Notes under the pieces: generated by a model
What the model was told of the DNA's origin: nothing
Seen by the model: only the letters and a program-made list of their open reading frames with translations
The model's database searches: none
Translations under genes and position numbers: made by a program
Source: Heterobilharzia americana
Lineage: Eukaryota; Platyhelminthes; Trematoda; Strigeidida; Schistosomatidae
Direction: 5' to 3'
Assembly: GCA_944470555.2 (NCBI GenBank)
Contig: OX104127.1
Location: 161,671,276 to 161,735,275, forward strand
Length of the DNA stretch: 64,000 nucleotides
Shown here: positions 21,641 to 32,935 of the stretch, piece after piece
Numbering within the stretch: the first letter of the stretch is position 1
Layout of the letters: every line of letters starts with the position of its first letter

Positions 21641-21876
21641 CTTTCTCGTGTTATTGTAGCTAACCTGTCTATATGAGAAATAATGACTATAATGAATTCC
21701 TTTACAAAAAGCATATTTCATTTATTCACCAGACCAATAATATCTTGCAAAAGAACAAAGTTTTTATTTCTCTGCATAAGTTGAATAAAACCAGTGAAGT
21801 GTAAACTATAAAATTGATATGCTAACATGATCCCGTATTCCTCTGTTTATAATGTGCTCATTTATATAACAAACAT

Positions 21877-21879
<3 letters not shown>

Positions 21880-21922
<43 letters not shown>
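21880..21922. repeat. TA dinucleotide microsatellite
   Basis: About 20 TA units directly preceding an S2 copy. Confidence 0.9.
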
Positions 21923-21925
<3 letters not shown>

Positions 21926-22185
21926 TGAGCTAACAGAAGTTGGAAATATGGGGCATTGGATTCTGACCCAGTGGCTCAATGGTAACGCGCTGGCCGGGGA
22001 ACCCGAAGGTCGCGGGTTCAATCCCTGCTGGTGGGGTCGTGGGTGCGCACTGCTGAGGAGTCCCATACTAGGACGAAACAGCTGTCCAGTGCTCCCAGGT
22101 TTCCCTTGTTCCTCCAACTGATGTCAGTCTTCGATGAATAACAACTTGAAATATTTCCAAATCTCCACAACCCCCTCAAAAACAT
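21923..22185 (+). mobile_element. S2 hammerhead retroposon, well preserved
   Basis: Best S2 monomer: ATTCTGACCCAGTGGCTCAATGG (A-box region; CAGTGGCTCAATGG), B box GTCGCGGGTTCAATCCC, intact hammerhead, then TTCCTCCAACTGATGTCAG and GATGAATAACAACTTGAAAT. Starts directly after the TA repeat. Confidence 0.88.
22047..22092 (+). ncRNA. Hammerhead ribozyme (S2 type), intact
   Basis: Stem I GCACTG (22047-22052) with CAGTGC (22087-22092), perfect. Core CTGAGGA 22053-22059, stem II GTCC/GGAC with loop CATACTA, GAAA 22075-22078, cleavage triplet GTC ending at 22086, and the self-complementary ACAGCTGT stem III region. Canonical type I hammerhead. Confidence 0.93.
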
Positions 22186-22189
22186 ACAA

Positions 22190-22600
22190 TACCTCAACTA
22201 TAGTAACACTTTCAACCGTCACTTTTTTTTAAGCCATCTAGACTAATAGAGAAAAAAATTTATACGCTGTTGTGTTTTCCGTTCCTAGTGAAGACAAAAA
22301 CTGAACATGAACTTTGTATCGAATTAAATTAATCCATTTCGACAATACAGAGCATATTTCAACCCTACAAGTTAATGATAACTAACTGGTCTAAAGAACC
22401 TTAGTTAAGAAGGCTAAAGACTTGAAATCATGACTCATTGATGATGTAACTAATCAGTTGATATAAACTACAATGGTTGTAGCTATTGAAAACTACGATC
22501 ACATAATCTTAGAATGTAAGAAGTACAGTCAGATAAGTCAATTCCATATGTATAACTATGTCCGCTGCTACTGAAGAAATAAACAATCCACATACGAAGT
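22190..22600. other. No feature recognised
   Basis: AT-rich intergenic-like stretch without known repeats. Confidence 0.45.
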
Positions 22601-22679
22601 CACTTTTAACACAGATCGTGCGTCTAGTCACCGAGAAGCAAACGAACAGGGTGATCTACAACTGCAACAGCCGCGAAAC

Positions 22680-24400
22680 TGTATCAACTGGTTGGGACAT
22701 CCGCTACGCACTCCTGATGACTGTCTAGCTCATTGTATAATGTTGACTAAAGTATGTTCACGCTAGAAAAGTGCTTGGGGTGATCAGACTTGTGATCTGA
22801 GTCATGTAAAGAGATGCAGACTAGCTGGTCAGAGGCCACCTAACAACAGAAAGAAGCAAGTGGTTGGAAACTGTAAGTGATATGGCTTAGAATCGATGTC
22901 AATGGCGCAAATGTAACCAGATATTATCTTAAACTCAACCGCTATACCGAATTTAGCATATTCTCGTATCTATTTCCCCTAATTTTACTGGTAATTATTA
23001 CTTGATGTGGACCAAATTGCAACGCTTTGCATCATCACAGAACAGAGTATAGAATGGCAGTCAACTCCCTACCTCAACTTCATCGACTTTGAAGACTTTG
23101 AAAAGGCTTTCGACAGCGTCGACCGAGAAGTAATTTGGAAACTGCTTCAACAGTACGGAATTCCAAAAACCTTTATCAACCTCACTCAACAGCTATATGA
23201 GGAAGCCACATGCCAAGTAATTCAAAATGGAAAGCTCAGTGATGCCTTCAAAGTGAAGATAGGAGTGAAACAAGGTTGCCTACTATTACCCAGGATATTC
23301 CTGATTGTGGTCGACTGGATCAGACAGCAAACAGGGAGGAGCGAGAAGAGGGGGATACAATGGTTGGACCGCGGAAAAGATCTTAGAAGATTTGGATTTC
23401 GCCAACGATGACTTGTGTCTAATGTCACACAAAATCGAAGATGTAAAGGCGAAAACTAACAAGTTGGCAGAAGAGGTGAGGCAGGGCAGCGAAGACGGGA
23501 CTTCAGGTGAATATAGAGAAGACAGAAGTGATGAAGATACCCAGTCAACAACTCCAACAACAACAACAACAAGTTCCAATCACCATCAATGGGAGAACCT
23601 TAAAGGAAGAAGCTTCTTCCACCTACACCTATCTAGGCAGAGCAGCACTGTTTCAACTACAGGCAACACAGGCACAGACGAGGATGTCAAAGTCAGCCAG
23701 GATCGGAAAAGCAAGACAGGCGTTCATCAGTCTGAAACCAGTGTGGAGATCTGCTTCACTGCACTCAGCACAAAGTGTGAACAAGATCCAGATTTTCAAC
23801 ACCAACGTCGGTGAAGTCAATGCTGCTATTTGATGGTTCAGAGACTTGTTCATTACGAAAGGGATTTCCAACAAACTACAGACATTCATCAACAACTGCT
23901 TACGCTGGCTCGCTACTGAAGATCAGATGGCCAGAATAGTGAGAATAAGCAAGAGGGAACTCACTGTGGCTGACAACGAACCAATGAAGCAAGAACCTAT
24001 CGCTCAACAAATATGTACTGTAAGGAAGTGGAGATGGATTGGGTTGGGCATATACTGAGAAGGCCGACTGGGGACATCACGAGTCAGGCCAGTTACTCGA
24101 GTGGAATCCCCATGGGAAGCGACAAGTTTGGTATCCGAGGAGAGGGTGACATTGAGGAGATCGTGCGAGGAGGAAATGAGAGCTTGTGGGCTGTCGTGGA
24201 GCCAGGTTGAAAAGATTTCAGGGAACAGAGTTCACTGGAGACGTGCTACTGAAGCCCTATGTTCCATTAGGAACCCAAGGGACTAATAAATAAAATAATA
24301 AATAAATTACTTGATGTGTTAATATATAAGTGAGTGATGAGTTGAATCATTACACAGTAATGCTTATTCCTAAGTTGATCGACATTGATGGTGATTTTTA
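22680..24400 (+). mobile_element. LINE-B 3' end interrupted by an RTE copy
   Basis: LINE-B C-terminal and UTR sequence at 22680-22996 (CAGACTAGCTGGTCAGAGG; GTGATATGGCTTAGAATCGATG), then the RTE insertion, then the rest of the LINE-B 3' end at 24319-24400 (ACACAGTAATGCTTATTCC, TTGATGGTGATT). Confidence 0.75.
23010..24305 (+). mobile_element. RTE-like LINE with 13 bp target-site duplication
   Basis: Plus-strand, 5'-truncated copy flanked by ATTACTTGATGTG at 22997-23009 and 24306-24318. It encodes FEKAFDSVDREVIWKLLQQYG, then VKQGCLLLPRIFLIVVDWI (RT motif B), FANDDLCLMS (altered catalytic box), a Gln-rich stretch (QQLQQQQQ), STYTYLGRAA, then NNCLRWLATEDQMARI, ending RRATEALCSIRNPRD. Three or more frameshifts. 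The tail is AATAAATAAAATAATAAATAA. Confidence 0.9.
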
Positions 24401-24691
24401 CCATCCAACAGATTCTTTATAAATAGTCCTACTTAAAATCAATTCGACTTTAATCATTATAAAACATTTAAGGCATTAGACGTACTATTTAAGATTTACT
24501 ATTATGCACAGATTGTTTTATGTAGTCATTTGTTTTTACTGTGTAACAGTATGCACACATTACTTTCATCAAAGATACAGATTCAGTGTTTACAGTAATG
24601 CTAAATAAGGCTACACTTTGTCAAAAGATGAGCAAGTATTCTCAAGTCTACAGAAATAATTCAACTGAATAAAATCCAAGTGAAATAAAGC

Positions 24692-25163
24692 CACAAGTCA
24701 GTGCTTCTATGTAATAGTTGAGAGACTTGTCACATTACGAAAAGTATTTCCAATAAACTACAGACATACATCAACAGCCAGATTCTACGCTCACTCGATA
24801 CTGAAGATCAGATCAGGTGGTCAGAATAATAAGAATAAGCAACAAGGAACTATGGCATGGCAACAAACTAACCAAGAACCCATCACTCAATAAATTAACA
24901 GAAGAAGAAAATGGAGATGGATTGGATTGGGCGTACACTGAGAAGGTTGACTGGAGACATCACGCGCCAAGCCAGTCACTCAAGTGGAACCCGTATGGGA
25001 AACAACAAGTTGGCTGTCCAAGGGTGACATGGAGAAGATTGTGTAAGGAAGAAATGAAAGCTTTTGAGCAGTCGTGCAGTCAGGTTAGGAAAACTGAGAA
25101 GAAGAGAGTACAATGGAGGCGTGCTACTTAAGCCCTATTTTCCAGTAAGAGACAAATAATAAG
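24692..25163 (+). mobile_element. RTE-like LINE, short 3' copy
   Basis: Begins near GTCAGTGCTTCTATG and ends in RRAT plus a short AATAATAA tail. Contains SNKELWHGNK and HHAPSQSLKWNPYGKQQ. 5'-truncated. Confidence 0.85.
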
Positions 25164-25527
25164 TGATTTGATCAAGTTCAAGTGGAAGTTATTTTCATTC
25201 CTTATTTTGTCTGATAACAAGACTCCTCAACTAACTGAGATTGACAGTAATCTATTCCATTAGATGAAAAATGTTTAAGGTATCAACCCTTGTATCCGTC
25301 TACGTTAGTCAATTCTTAAAATTAGGATTATTTACTATCCTATTGTGAAATATTGTGCTATAGTATATATGCGATATGGTTAAAGTTCAGCTCTTTACGG
25401 AGTTTCCTATCTTACTACCATTCAAAAATTATTAAGCTAATCCAATCAGCTCCCTACCAGCTAGTTGTATTTAATGAGTTGGACTCATAGTCATTATACG
25501 GAATTTTTACAACCGAATTGTTTAATC

Positions 25528-25690
25528 TAACGGGTCTCATGGGTATGCAGTGCTGAAGAGTCATATACGAGTACGAAACAGCTGTCCAGTAGTCTCAGGT
25601 TTCCAATAGTTCTCCAACTGATATAAATCCATAATAAAATACCAACTTGAAATCAATGAAATCCCCATAAACCTCCAAATTCAATGGAAT
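25528..25690 (+). mobile_element. S2 retroposon, 3' part
   Basis: Starts just before the hammerhead (GTATGCAGTGCTGAAGAGTC). Core CTGAAGA and GAAA survive but stem II is weak (GTCA.../GTAC). It continues into TTCTCCAACTGATATAAATCC. Confidence 0.7.
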
Positions 25691-25874
25691 CAGTTAGCGA
25701 GGAAAGTTTGCTTGTAATTAGGTCAATTGAAATTCAAGCTTTCTTAATCCCAACCTTCAGGAGAATCGAAGTTACAGGACCCGATTTCCATTTTTGATAT
25801 AGTAATGCTGAAGGCCTTTTTAATTTCGCTTACAGTGATCTCACAATCATTATTTACATAGTTGTAATACTTTC

Positions 25875-26572
25875 TACCAATCACCATCAATGGGAGAAAC
25901 TTTAGGAAAGTAGTCTCTTTCACCTATCATTTAGGCAGCATTGTTTCAACTGCAGATGACACAGACATAGATGAAGACGTCAAAACCAGCCAGGATCAGG
26001 AAGACAGCAAGACAGGCTTTCAATAATCTGAAACCAGTGTGGTGATCTTCTGCACTGCACTCAGCACAAAGCGTGAACAACATCCGGATTTTCAACACCA
26101 ACGTCAGTCAAGTCAGTGCTTCTATATGGTTCAGAAACTTGGCGTGTCACCAAAAGCATTTCCAAAAACTACAGATATTCATCAACAGCTGCCGCCTACG
26201 CTCACTCGGTACTTAACATTGATCAGATGGCCAGAATAATAAGAATAAGCAACAAGGAAGTCTGTCATAGCAACGAACCAACAAAGCAAGAACCTATTAC
26301 CCAACAGATATACAGAAGACAGTGGAGATGAATTGGGCATGCAGTGAGAAGACCGATTGGAGACATCACGCACCAGGCCAGTCACTTGAGGGGAATCCAA
26401 ATGAGAAATGATGAGTTGGTCTTCCGAGACGAGGAAGACATGGAGGAGATGGTGTGTGGAAGAAATGAGAGCTTGTGGGTATTCGTGGAGCGAGGTTGAA
26501 AAGAGTGCAGAGAAGAGAGTGTAATGAAGGCGTGCTACTGAAGCCCTATGTTCCACAAGGACAAATCATACA
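25875..26572 (+). mobile_element. RTE-like LINE, 3' copy
   Basis: Starts at the thumb (ATCACCATCAATGGGAGAAAC) and runs to the 3' end. Closely resembles the minus copy at 6.0-6.6 kb (shared KLGVS-KA, MARIIRISNKEVCHSNEP), so the two may derive from one subfamily. Frameshifted. Confidence 0.87.
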
Positions 26573-27655
26573 CCAGTTGATAAGACTTAGCAAACCTATA
26601 CAAAATTAAGCGTAGAGTATTTATCAATGAAATGTTCAGTTTATGTATTGATAACATCTTAAAATAGCTATAATCATAGCTATAATCAACTTCAATCTAC
26701 AACTGTATACATCATATATAAATGATTGTCAATTTTCACCAATTATCAATATTGTCATCATGATCAGTTTCATCAGTTTTCTTCTTTCAAAAAATGATCC
26801 AATAACTTGCTAAGAATTTTCACCAATCATTTGCTTATCACTACAAATAGGGTCTGATCATAATAAGCGATAATCGATTATTTTGTCCGCATTACGTTCT
26901 TATATGTTTTCTAAGCATATGACATTCTATATAAACGCATAGATAGTGCACTAAAATGAGACTAACATGCGAGATAAAAAAATTTTTAAAAAAAGTGATA
27001 GTCCAGATAAATAGTGAAATAATCTTGAAATTTTTATATCTTAAGATCAACGTCTACTTTAGGCAAAGAAGAAAGCGAATTAACCAATCAATCCTTTCTA
27101 GTATGAATATTTTGATCGACATCTAAATACATACATATCTACCAACAACAAATACATTTAACACTTTATCTAACAGTATATAAAAGATGAACTACTTAAT
27201 TCTTATAACAGTAGTTTAAGCGCTAATTACGATAAATATACTGACATAAAGGGTTAGGAAACAAAAATATTGAAATTATAGAGAGATAAGTTATGCTTGA
27301 AAGAGTTAGAAAATCGTTAGACAAAAGTAATCTAAAAGAAACGAGAAATAGTTACACTAGATTTATTCTTTTGGCGTCGAATTCCTCAAGCTGAACAAAT
27401 TCAACTTCTGGAGGTATAGCCTTACTAATATTTAGTACACTAAAATATACTTCTTGGATGAATGAGTAAATAATAGAATGAATGATTAATTTACAAAAAA
27501 AGTTTATAAATTATACGATCCACGTTAACAATTTTCATAACTAGGTAGTTTTTTAATAGTTCAACTGATTTTTCGTGTAAACTTTCAATTGATTCCTAAA
27601 TAATTTGCATACTTATCGTCTATTTTATGGCAACCAATTTATGCATATCATCATT
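26573..27655. other. No feature recognised
   Basis: About 1.1 kb of very AT-rich sequence without repeats or exon-like frames. Confidence 0.5.
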
Positions 27656-28866
27656 ACTATTTTATTATTATTTATCCCTTGAATTCATAGTTGGCTATAG
27701 AGGTGCAGTAGCACGTCTCCATTCAAATCTCTTCTCTGTCATCTTTCGAACCTCACTCCACGAATGCCCATAAGCTCTCATTTCTTCATTGCACTATCTC
27801 TTACATGTCACCCTCCGACACACAACTTGTCCCTTCCCATCAATATCCCACTGGACGGTCTTGCCTGACGCCTGATGTCTCCAGTCGGCCTTCTCAGTAT
27901 ATGCCCAACTCAATCCATCTCCACTTCCTTCCAGTACATATTTGTTGAGCGATAGGCTCTTGCTTCATTGGTTCGTTGTCAGCCACAGTGAGTTCCCTCT
28001 TGCTTATTCCTATTATTCTGGCCATCTGAGCTTCAGTAGTGAGCCATCGTAGACAGTTGTTGATGAATATGTGTAGTTTGTTGGAAATCCCTTTCGTAAT
28101 GCACCAAGTCTCTGAACCATCAAATAGCAGCATTGACTTTATCGAGGTTGGTGTTGAAAATCTGGATGTTGTTCCACATGCTGAGTGCAGTGAAGCAGAT
28201 TTCCACACTGGTTTCAGGCTAATGAACTCCTGTCTTGCTGTCTTTCCGATCCTGGCTGACTTTGACATCCTCGTCTGTGCCTGTGCCGCCTGTAGTTGAA
28301 ACAGTGCTGCTCTGCCTAGATAGGTGTAGGTGGAAGAGGCTACTTCCTTTAAGGTTCTCCCATTGATGATGGTGATTGGAGTTTGTTGTTGTTGTTGGAG
28401 TTGTTGGCTGGATATCTTCATCACCTCTGTCTTCTCTATATTCACTTGAAGTCAAGTCTTCACTATCTCGCCTCCTCTGTCAACTTGTCAGTATTTACCT
28501 TCACATCTTCGATTTTGTGTGACATTAGACACAAGTCATCGTTGGCGAAATCCAAATCTTCTAGGATCTCTTACCTGGTCTAGCGTATCCCCCCCCCTTT
28601 GCGCTCCTCACTGTTTGCTGCATGATCCAGTCCACTACAATCAGTAATATCATGGGTGATATTAGGCAGCCTTGTTTCACTTCGAAGGCATCACTGAGCT
28701 TTCCATTGTGAATTACTTGGCATGTGGCGCCCTCAAATAGCTGTTGAATCAGGTTGATAAAGGTTTTGGAATTCTGTACTGTTGAAGCAGTTTCCAATTA
28801 CTTGTCGGTCGACGCTGTCGAAACCTTTTTCAAAGTCGATGAAGTTGAGGCAGAGAGTAGAGTGGA
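27656..28866 (-). mobile_element. RTE-like LINE, 5'-truncated copy
   Basis: Minus strand. NFIDFEKGFDSVDR, VIHNGKLSDAFEVKQGCLISP, MILLIVVDWIMQQ, FANDDLCLMS, NIEKTEVMKISSQQLQQQQQ, STYTYLGRAALFQLQ, SETWCITKGISNKLHIFINNC. One open frame of 183 codons (27894-28445) covers thumb to C-terminus. The 3' tail is at 27656-27672. Confidence 0.88.
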
Positions 28867-29029
28867 ATAAGTTTATCAGAACAATCTAATTCTTTTGATT
28901 TAAATTGCTTCGAGTGCTTTCTCGAAGAAACCAACTCCATGCAAACTGAAATATTATTTGGATAGATTAGATTTAGCTAACACGATCCGTATACCAACTT
29001 GCGTATGCGGACTAGACTAAGCTAGACAT

Positions 29030-29470
29030 GACCGTTAAAAGAGTTTTGATCATAAGTGTCTTCGTTTCATTGCTCGCGTTTGGTGAAATCACCATGTGAG
29101 GGACTTTGAGGTCAGGTGAAAGGTTGTGAGTCCTCATCAGCTGAGGTTGCTTGGAAATTTTCTGAATATTCAAAACCACCATCTACTTCGACTGGTTATT
29201 CTAGGGGAGGTTGCATTACGTTAGCCACACCAAGATGTGGCGTTAATCAATGAATTCCTCGGACTGTTGATTTGAGCCTAGTGGGGAGATGCAAACTACC
29301 CGGTTGGAGTCCCCGAGACCATACAAATCAGTGTTGAGGATTGACTGTCGATAAAATGGCTGAAGATTGATCATAATAGCGGAAATGTATTCACTCTTAG
29401 ACATCTACAGCTTGAATGTTCGCACTAAGCTTTTATTTTAAATTGTTCCTTCTCTCACATAAATTAACCT
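29030..29470 (+). mobile_element. LINE-C relic
   Basis: C-terminal remnant VGRCKLPGWSPRDHTNQ and the LINE-C 3' UTR (GATTGACTGTCGATAAAATGG, CTCTTAGACATCTACAGCTTG). Confidence 0.68.
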
Positions 29471-31599
29471 GCTTTGAGAACACTCTTTTTCGATCCACCT
29501 GCTCTATGAAGTATGGCAGGTTGAACCCATTCAAGTGTGTACATGCTCGTACGTTGATTTTGTCAGTCATTCACACTATCATCCAATCGAATAGCGTAAA
29601 AACTGAATAGCTCAGTATCAGTCAACTCCTAGAGAAGTGATTACTAGTGAGTTCAAAGTCACTTCAAATTTTCTAGGAGATACATTCAACATGAGGACAT
29701 ATATATTCAGGTCTCAGAATAAATAAAATGATAATCACCACAAGAAATAGGATTAGAAATCATTCAATTGTGTACAGAAGAACTGTAGACATAAATTGTT
29801 CCATTTCAGATAAGGAACCCCTTCACTCTATTTATTAAATTAACGATTACACAGGTAGGAATACGTTTACTACGTTTACAATATAAGACACGAAGTATAT
29901 AACAGTCCCTTAATGAATCAAAATTCTTTAACTGAAAGATGATTACCATTTAAACTTCTTAACTACTTCGTTTTCACCAATCAGTAGTCAATTCAGTGAT
30001 AAATGATTTGAACAAACTTTAGAAAAACGGGTAGGAAGGATGGGATTATTGGAGCATCAAAAAACTTGTCTTGGGGATCCTGAGCACAATAAGAAGCAAA
30101 AGTAGCCTATAAATAGACTAAAAAAGAGTCTATACAATGATAGTAAAAAGCAATCAGAGTAGAAAAAGTAAAACAGATGGAAAAAGCAGCGTTGATGTGT
30201 ATTAAAATCCCGGAGATCGGCACAACTTCTGCTGACGAATACAGTTCAGATATTCACTCACAAGTAAGGTGGCTAAGATGATAGGTAGAACATTTAGAAA
30301 ATCAATTCAGTTGATGTTCAGTTCTTCAACTACAGTCTTACTTGTATACTAACGTATATTTTTAGAAATTTTCCATGTAAAAGTTGATCCTTTTTTATTA
30401 TGGAATAAAGCACAAACAATGACGATTACAAAATATACTTCACAAAGTAATAATAACAATATTAAAGAAAAAATAAGCGACAACCAATGAATGAAGGTTA
30501 AGAGGTCATCAAAGAACTGGTGAAAAGAGCGTTCATTACTTCCGTTTAACTTTCCCTTGACGAAATTCCCACGGAAGGTACAGTACGCTTGTCAATTTTT
30601 TCGATTTCCAGCAATAAACATTATTATTCACACTACACATTAATCACCATTCCATTTCCTTTATTTAAACATATTTAGTAAGTAGAAAACTGTAACTAGG
30701 CTGAGATAATGAAGAGTAGGCGGTAGCGATAGTTTATCTGGAAAATTGATTAAGGATGATAGGTGAAGATCACTAGTTTTACTAAATAAGTTGTTCGTTA
30801 GAGCATGAGTTTGACATCATTCCTTTTGACTGATCTTCATTGGTAAGTTTCTTCGTCTTCATGAGGAAATAGAAATTTTATGCAATAAGTGTAGGCAGAT
30901 ATTATGTCCAGAATTATGATTTGTTATTTAGCTGAAGATTAAATCATTAAAACTGAGAAAAGTAGGTAAATTTGGTTGTGGTTATACCAGTTCCACCTTC
31001 AAACTCTGCCGGATCTCAAAAAAGATGTACACACTACCATCCTACACATCTGTCATATATTTTTGATCAGAAGTTGCGATTTGAATCAATGGATCAAAAC
31101 GTTATGTGCAAGTATCATTCACTGAAAGGAGTGTCTAACAAGTAGATAAACTTATGGAAAACTCTATACTAAAATATGCACAGTTACTTTAAAGCGTCCA
31201 GTAAGTTATCACCAAAGGTGTTTGATTCAATCAGATGTTTGCCCTCTCCATTTTACTGACTTTTATTGAGATCTCCTTTTCTTATCCGACTTTTTATATG
31301 GGCTGTCTTCAACACCGAGTTTTCCCGTAATAAACCAAAGGCCATAGAAGGCATTCTAGTTAAGTAAATATGGTATTTAGATGAAGAGAGCACTTTGACC
31401 AACAATCTCACAACGTTCAGCATGCGTTTCTTACCATTCAAACAAACTGGTGTATCAGAACTGATCTTCATCACTACTTCATCAGCTTAAAAAAGTTAGA
31501 TTAGTGATTCACAGTAGTGATCATTTCATTTGCCTGGAAAGTCGTACTGGTGCAGTAGGAATGCTGGTTAAACGAAATCTCAACAGGAATTTAAAACTT
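29471..31599. other. No feature recognised
   Basis: Largest repeat-poor stretch. The 73-codon minus frame at 31253-31474 shows no family motif and no convincing splice borders. No Kv-channel exon was found here. Confidence 0.5.
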
Positions 31600-31610
31600 G
31601 GTTGTATTGT

Positions 31611-31675
31611 GTTCTCTGAGCTGGGTTGTTTAATTGTCAAGCTCTCATCGTCTTTCTAGACGACGTCATCAACAC
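31611..31675 (-). ncRNA. PLE-1 hammerhead-like motif, left arm
   Basis: Mirror of 32806-32870. Core TTGATGA, 6 bp stem II with loop TAGAAA, but GAAA is changed to GAGA. Predicted inactive. Confidence 0.6.
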
Positions 31676-31897
31676 TAACTTCAGTATGAAGTGAGCTGTC
31701 AATATCTCTCCATGAGTGACTTAGTGGCTTGCTCTGACGATGTTGTCTGTGATTGGTTGTTTCCTTCGATTGTTGTGTCATTGATTGTGTAGACTTTCCT
31801 GTTGGCTGTTCTTCTGCTTCACCTCTGACCTTTCTGTTGTTCATCATTTTTCTCATTGGTTGATAGATTGGGTCTATGTCAAGCTGCTAGGAATTCT

Positions 31898-32353
31898 CTA
31901 ATATTCTATGTTTTCTATGTCCAATATTTCTACATTGTCGAAATTGAATTCATATCCATAAGCATCCACGTGCACTGAAATGAGTGATGAAATGTTGTGA
32001 CATCTAACAGCCAACTGATGTTCATGTGGACGAAGTCGAAGAGGGCGACCACTTTGTCCAATGTAGTGTTGACTACAGTTATTGCAGTCGATTTCGTAAA
32101 TGATATTCGGTTTGTCTTCTTTGGTTATTGTATCCTTTGGTCTGCATAATAGTGTTTGCAGGGAATTTGTTGGTTTATGAGTCACATCAACTCCAAGTGG
32201 TTTCAGTAATCTTGTCGTGATATCTGATATATTCTTTATGTATGGTAAGATGATGAGTTTATTGATTTCTGTCGGTGACTTTGTAGTTGATGATTTACGG
32301 CATAGGCATCCTCTGATAAAGTCTCGTGCATCAAACCAGACCAAAGGATACAA
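31898..32353 (-). CDS. PLE-1 GIY-YIG endonuclease domain (partial pol)
   Basis: 151-codon open frame from the RT/endonuclease linker to the PLE C-terminus. CLCRKSSTTKSPTEINKLIILPY starts the linker; THKPTNSLQTLLCRPKDTI follows, then IYEIDCNNCSQHYIGQSGRP with the GIY-YIG motif and HEHQLAVR. The frame is unbroken, but the RT domain is missing. The first residues (MYPLVWF) read into the junction with the opposite arm, so the true start is upstream and lost. Enzymes of this type nick DNA for target-primed reverse transcription. Confidence 0.8.
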   Translation of the reverse strand: MYPLVWFDARDFIRGCLCRKSSTTKSPTEINKLIILPYIKNISDITTRLLKPLGVDVTHKPTNSLQTLLCRPKDTITKEDKPNIIYEIDCNNCSQHYIGQSGRPLRLRPHEHQLAVRCHNISSLISVHVDAYGYEFNFDNVEILDIENIEY

Positions 32354-32583
32354 TAACCAAAGAAGACAAACCGAATATCATTTACGAAATCGACTGCAAT
32401 AACTGTAGTCAACACTACATTGGACAAAGTGGTCGCCCTCTTCGACTTCGTCCACATGAACATCAGTTGGCTGTTAGATGTCACAACATTTCATCACTCA
32501 TTTCAGTGCACGTGGATGCTTATGGATATGAATTCAATTTCGACAATGTAGAAATATTGGACATAGAAAACATAGAATATTAG
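32326..32583 (+). CDS. PLE-1 GIY-YIG endonuclease domain, inverted duplicate
   Basis: 85-codon open frame in the right arm, identical over its length (from RPKDTITKEDK) to the C-terminal part of the minus-strand frame at 31898-32353. It starts at the palindrome junction, so it lacks the linker. Not an independent gene. Confidence 0.75.
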   Translation: MHQTRPKDTITKEDKPNIIYEIDCNNCSQHYIGQSGRPLRLRPHEHQLAVRCHNISSLISVHVDAYGYEFNFDNVEILDIENIEY

Positions 32584-32805
32584 AGAATTCCTAGCAGCTT
32601 GACATAGACCCAATCTATCAACCAATGAGAAAAATGATGAACAACAGAAAGGTCAGAGGTGAAGCAGAAGAACAGCCAACAGGAAAGTCTACACAATCAA
32701 TGACACAACAATCGAAGGAAACAACCAATCACAGACAACATCGTCAGAGCAAGCCACTAAGTCACTCATGGAGAGATATTGACAGCTCACTTCATACTGA
32801 AGTTA

Positions 32806-32870
32806 GTGTTGATGACGTCGTCTAGAAGGACGATGAAAGCTTGACAATTAAACAACCCAGCTCAGAGAAC
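32806..32870 (+). ncRNA. PLE-1 hammerhead-like motif, right arm
   Basis: Core TTGATGA (C3 changed to U) at 32809-32815, stem II GTCGTC/GACGAT after one extra base, GAAA at 32835-32838, stem III AGCT/AGCT and a CTC cleavage triplet at 32861-32863. Stem I is unclear. Hammerheads are known in Penelope-like elements. Confidence 0.65.
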
Positions 32871-32881
32871 ACAATACAACT

Positions 32882-32935
32882 AAGATCATCCACCTGAGAT
32901 ACAAATATTCTCCATTATTTCAAAATTCAAAACGT
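32882..32935 (+). mobile_element. PLE-1 end segment beyond the palindrome
   Basis: CATCCACCTGAGATACAAATA is shared with 52540-52580 and, reversed, with 55675-55705. The left arm lacks it. Confidence 0.65.

Larger units (their letters stand above)
31600..32881. mobile_element. PLE-1 palindrome: two inverted GIY-YIG ends
   Basis: 31600-32143 is the near-perfect reverse complement of 32338-32881, symmetric about 32240.5 without indels. Both arms encode the PLE C-terminus: NIIYEIDCNNCSQHYIGQSG, whose IYEI and YIGQ form the GIY-YIG nuclease signature, then RPHEHQLAVR. A second frame follows (RKMMNNRKVRGEAEEQP). The left arm extends 194 bp further 5' (KPLGVDVTHKPTNSLQTLL), forming the spacer. Arms differ by very few bases, mainly within the ribozyme ends. 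Confidence 0.9.

Noticed and set aside
23507..23833. Gln-rich stretch QQLQQQQQ as a host poly-Q protein
   Set aside because: It lies between RT palm and C-terminus of the RTE element and recurs in its other copies.
31253..31474. 73-codon minus frame as a host exon
   Set aside because: No recognisable domain, no convincing splice borders, no repeat copy to compare.
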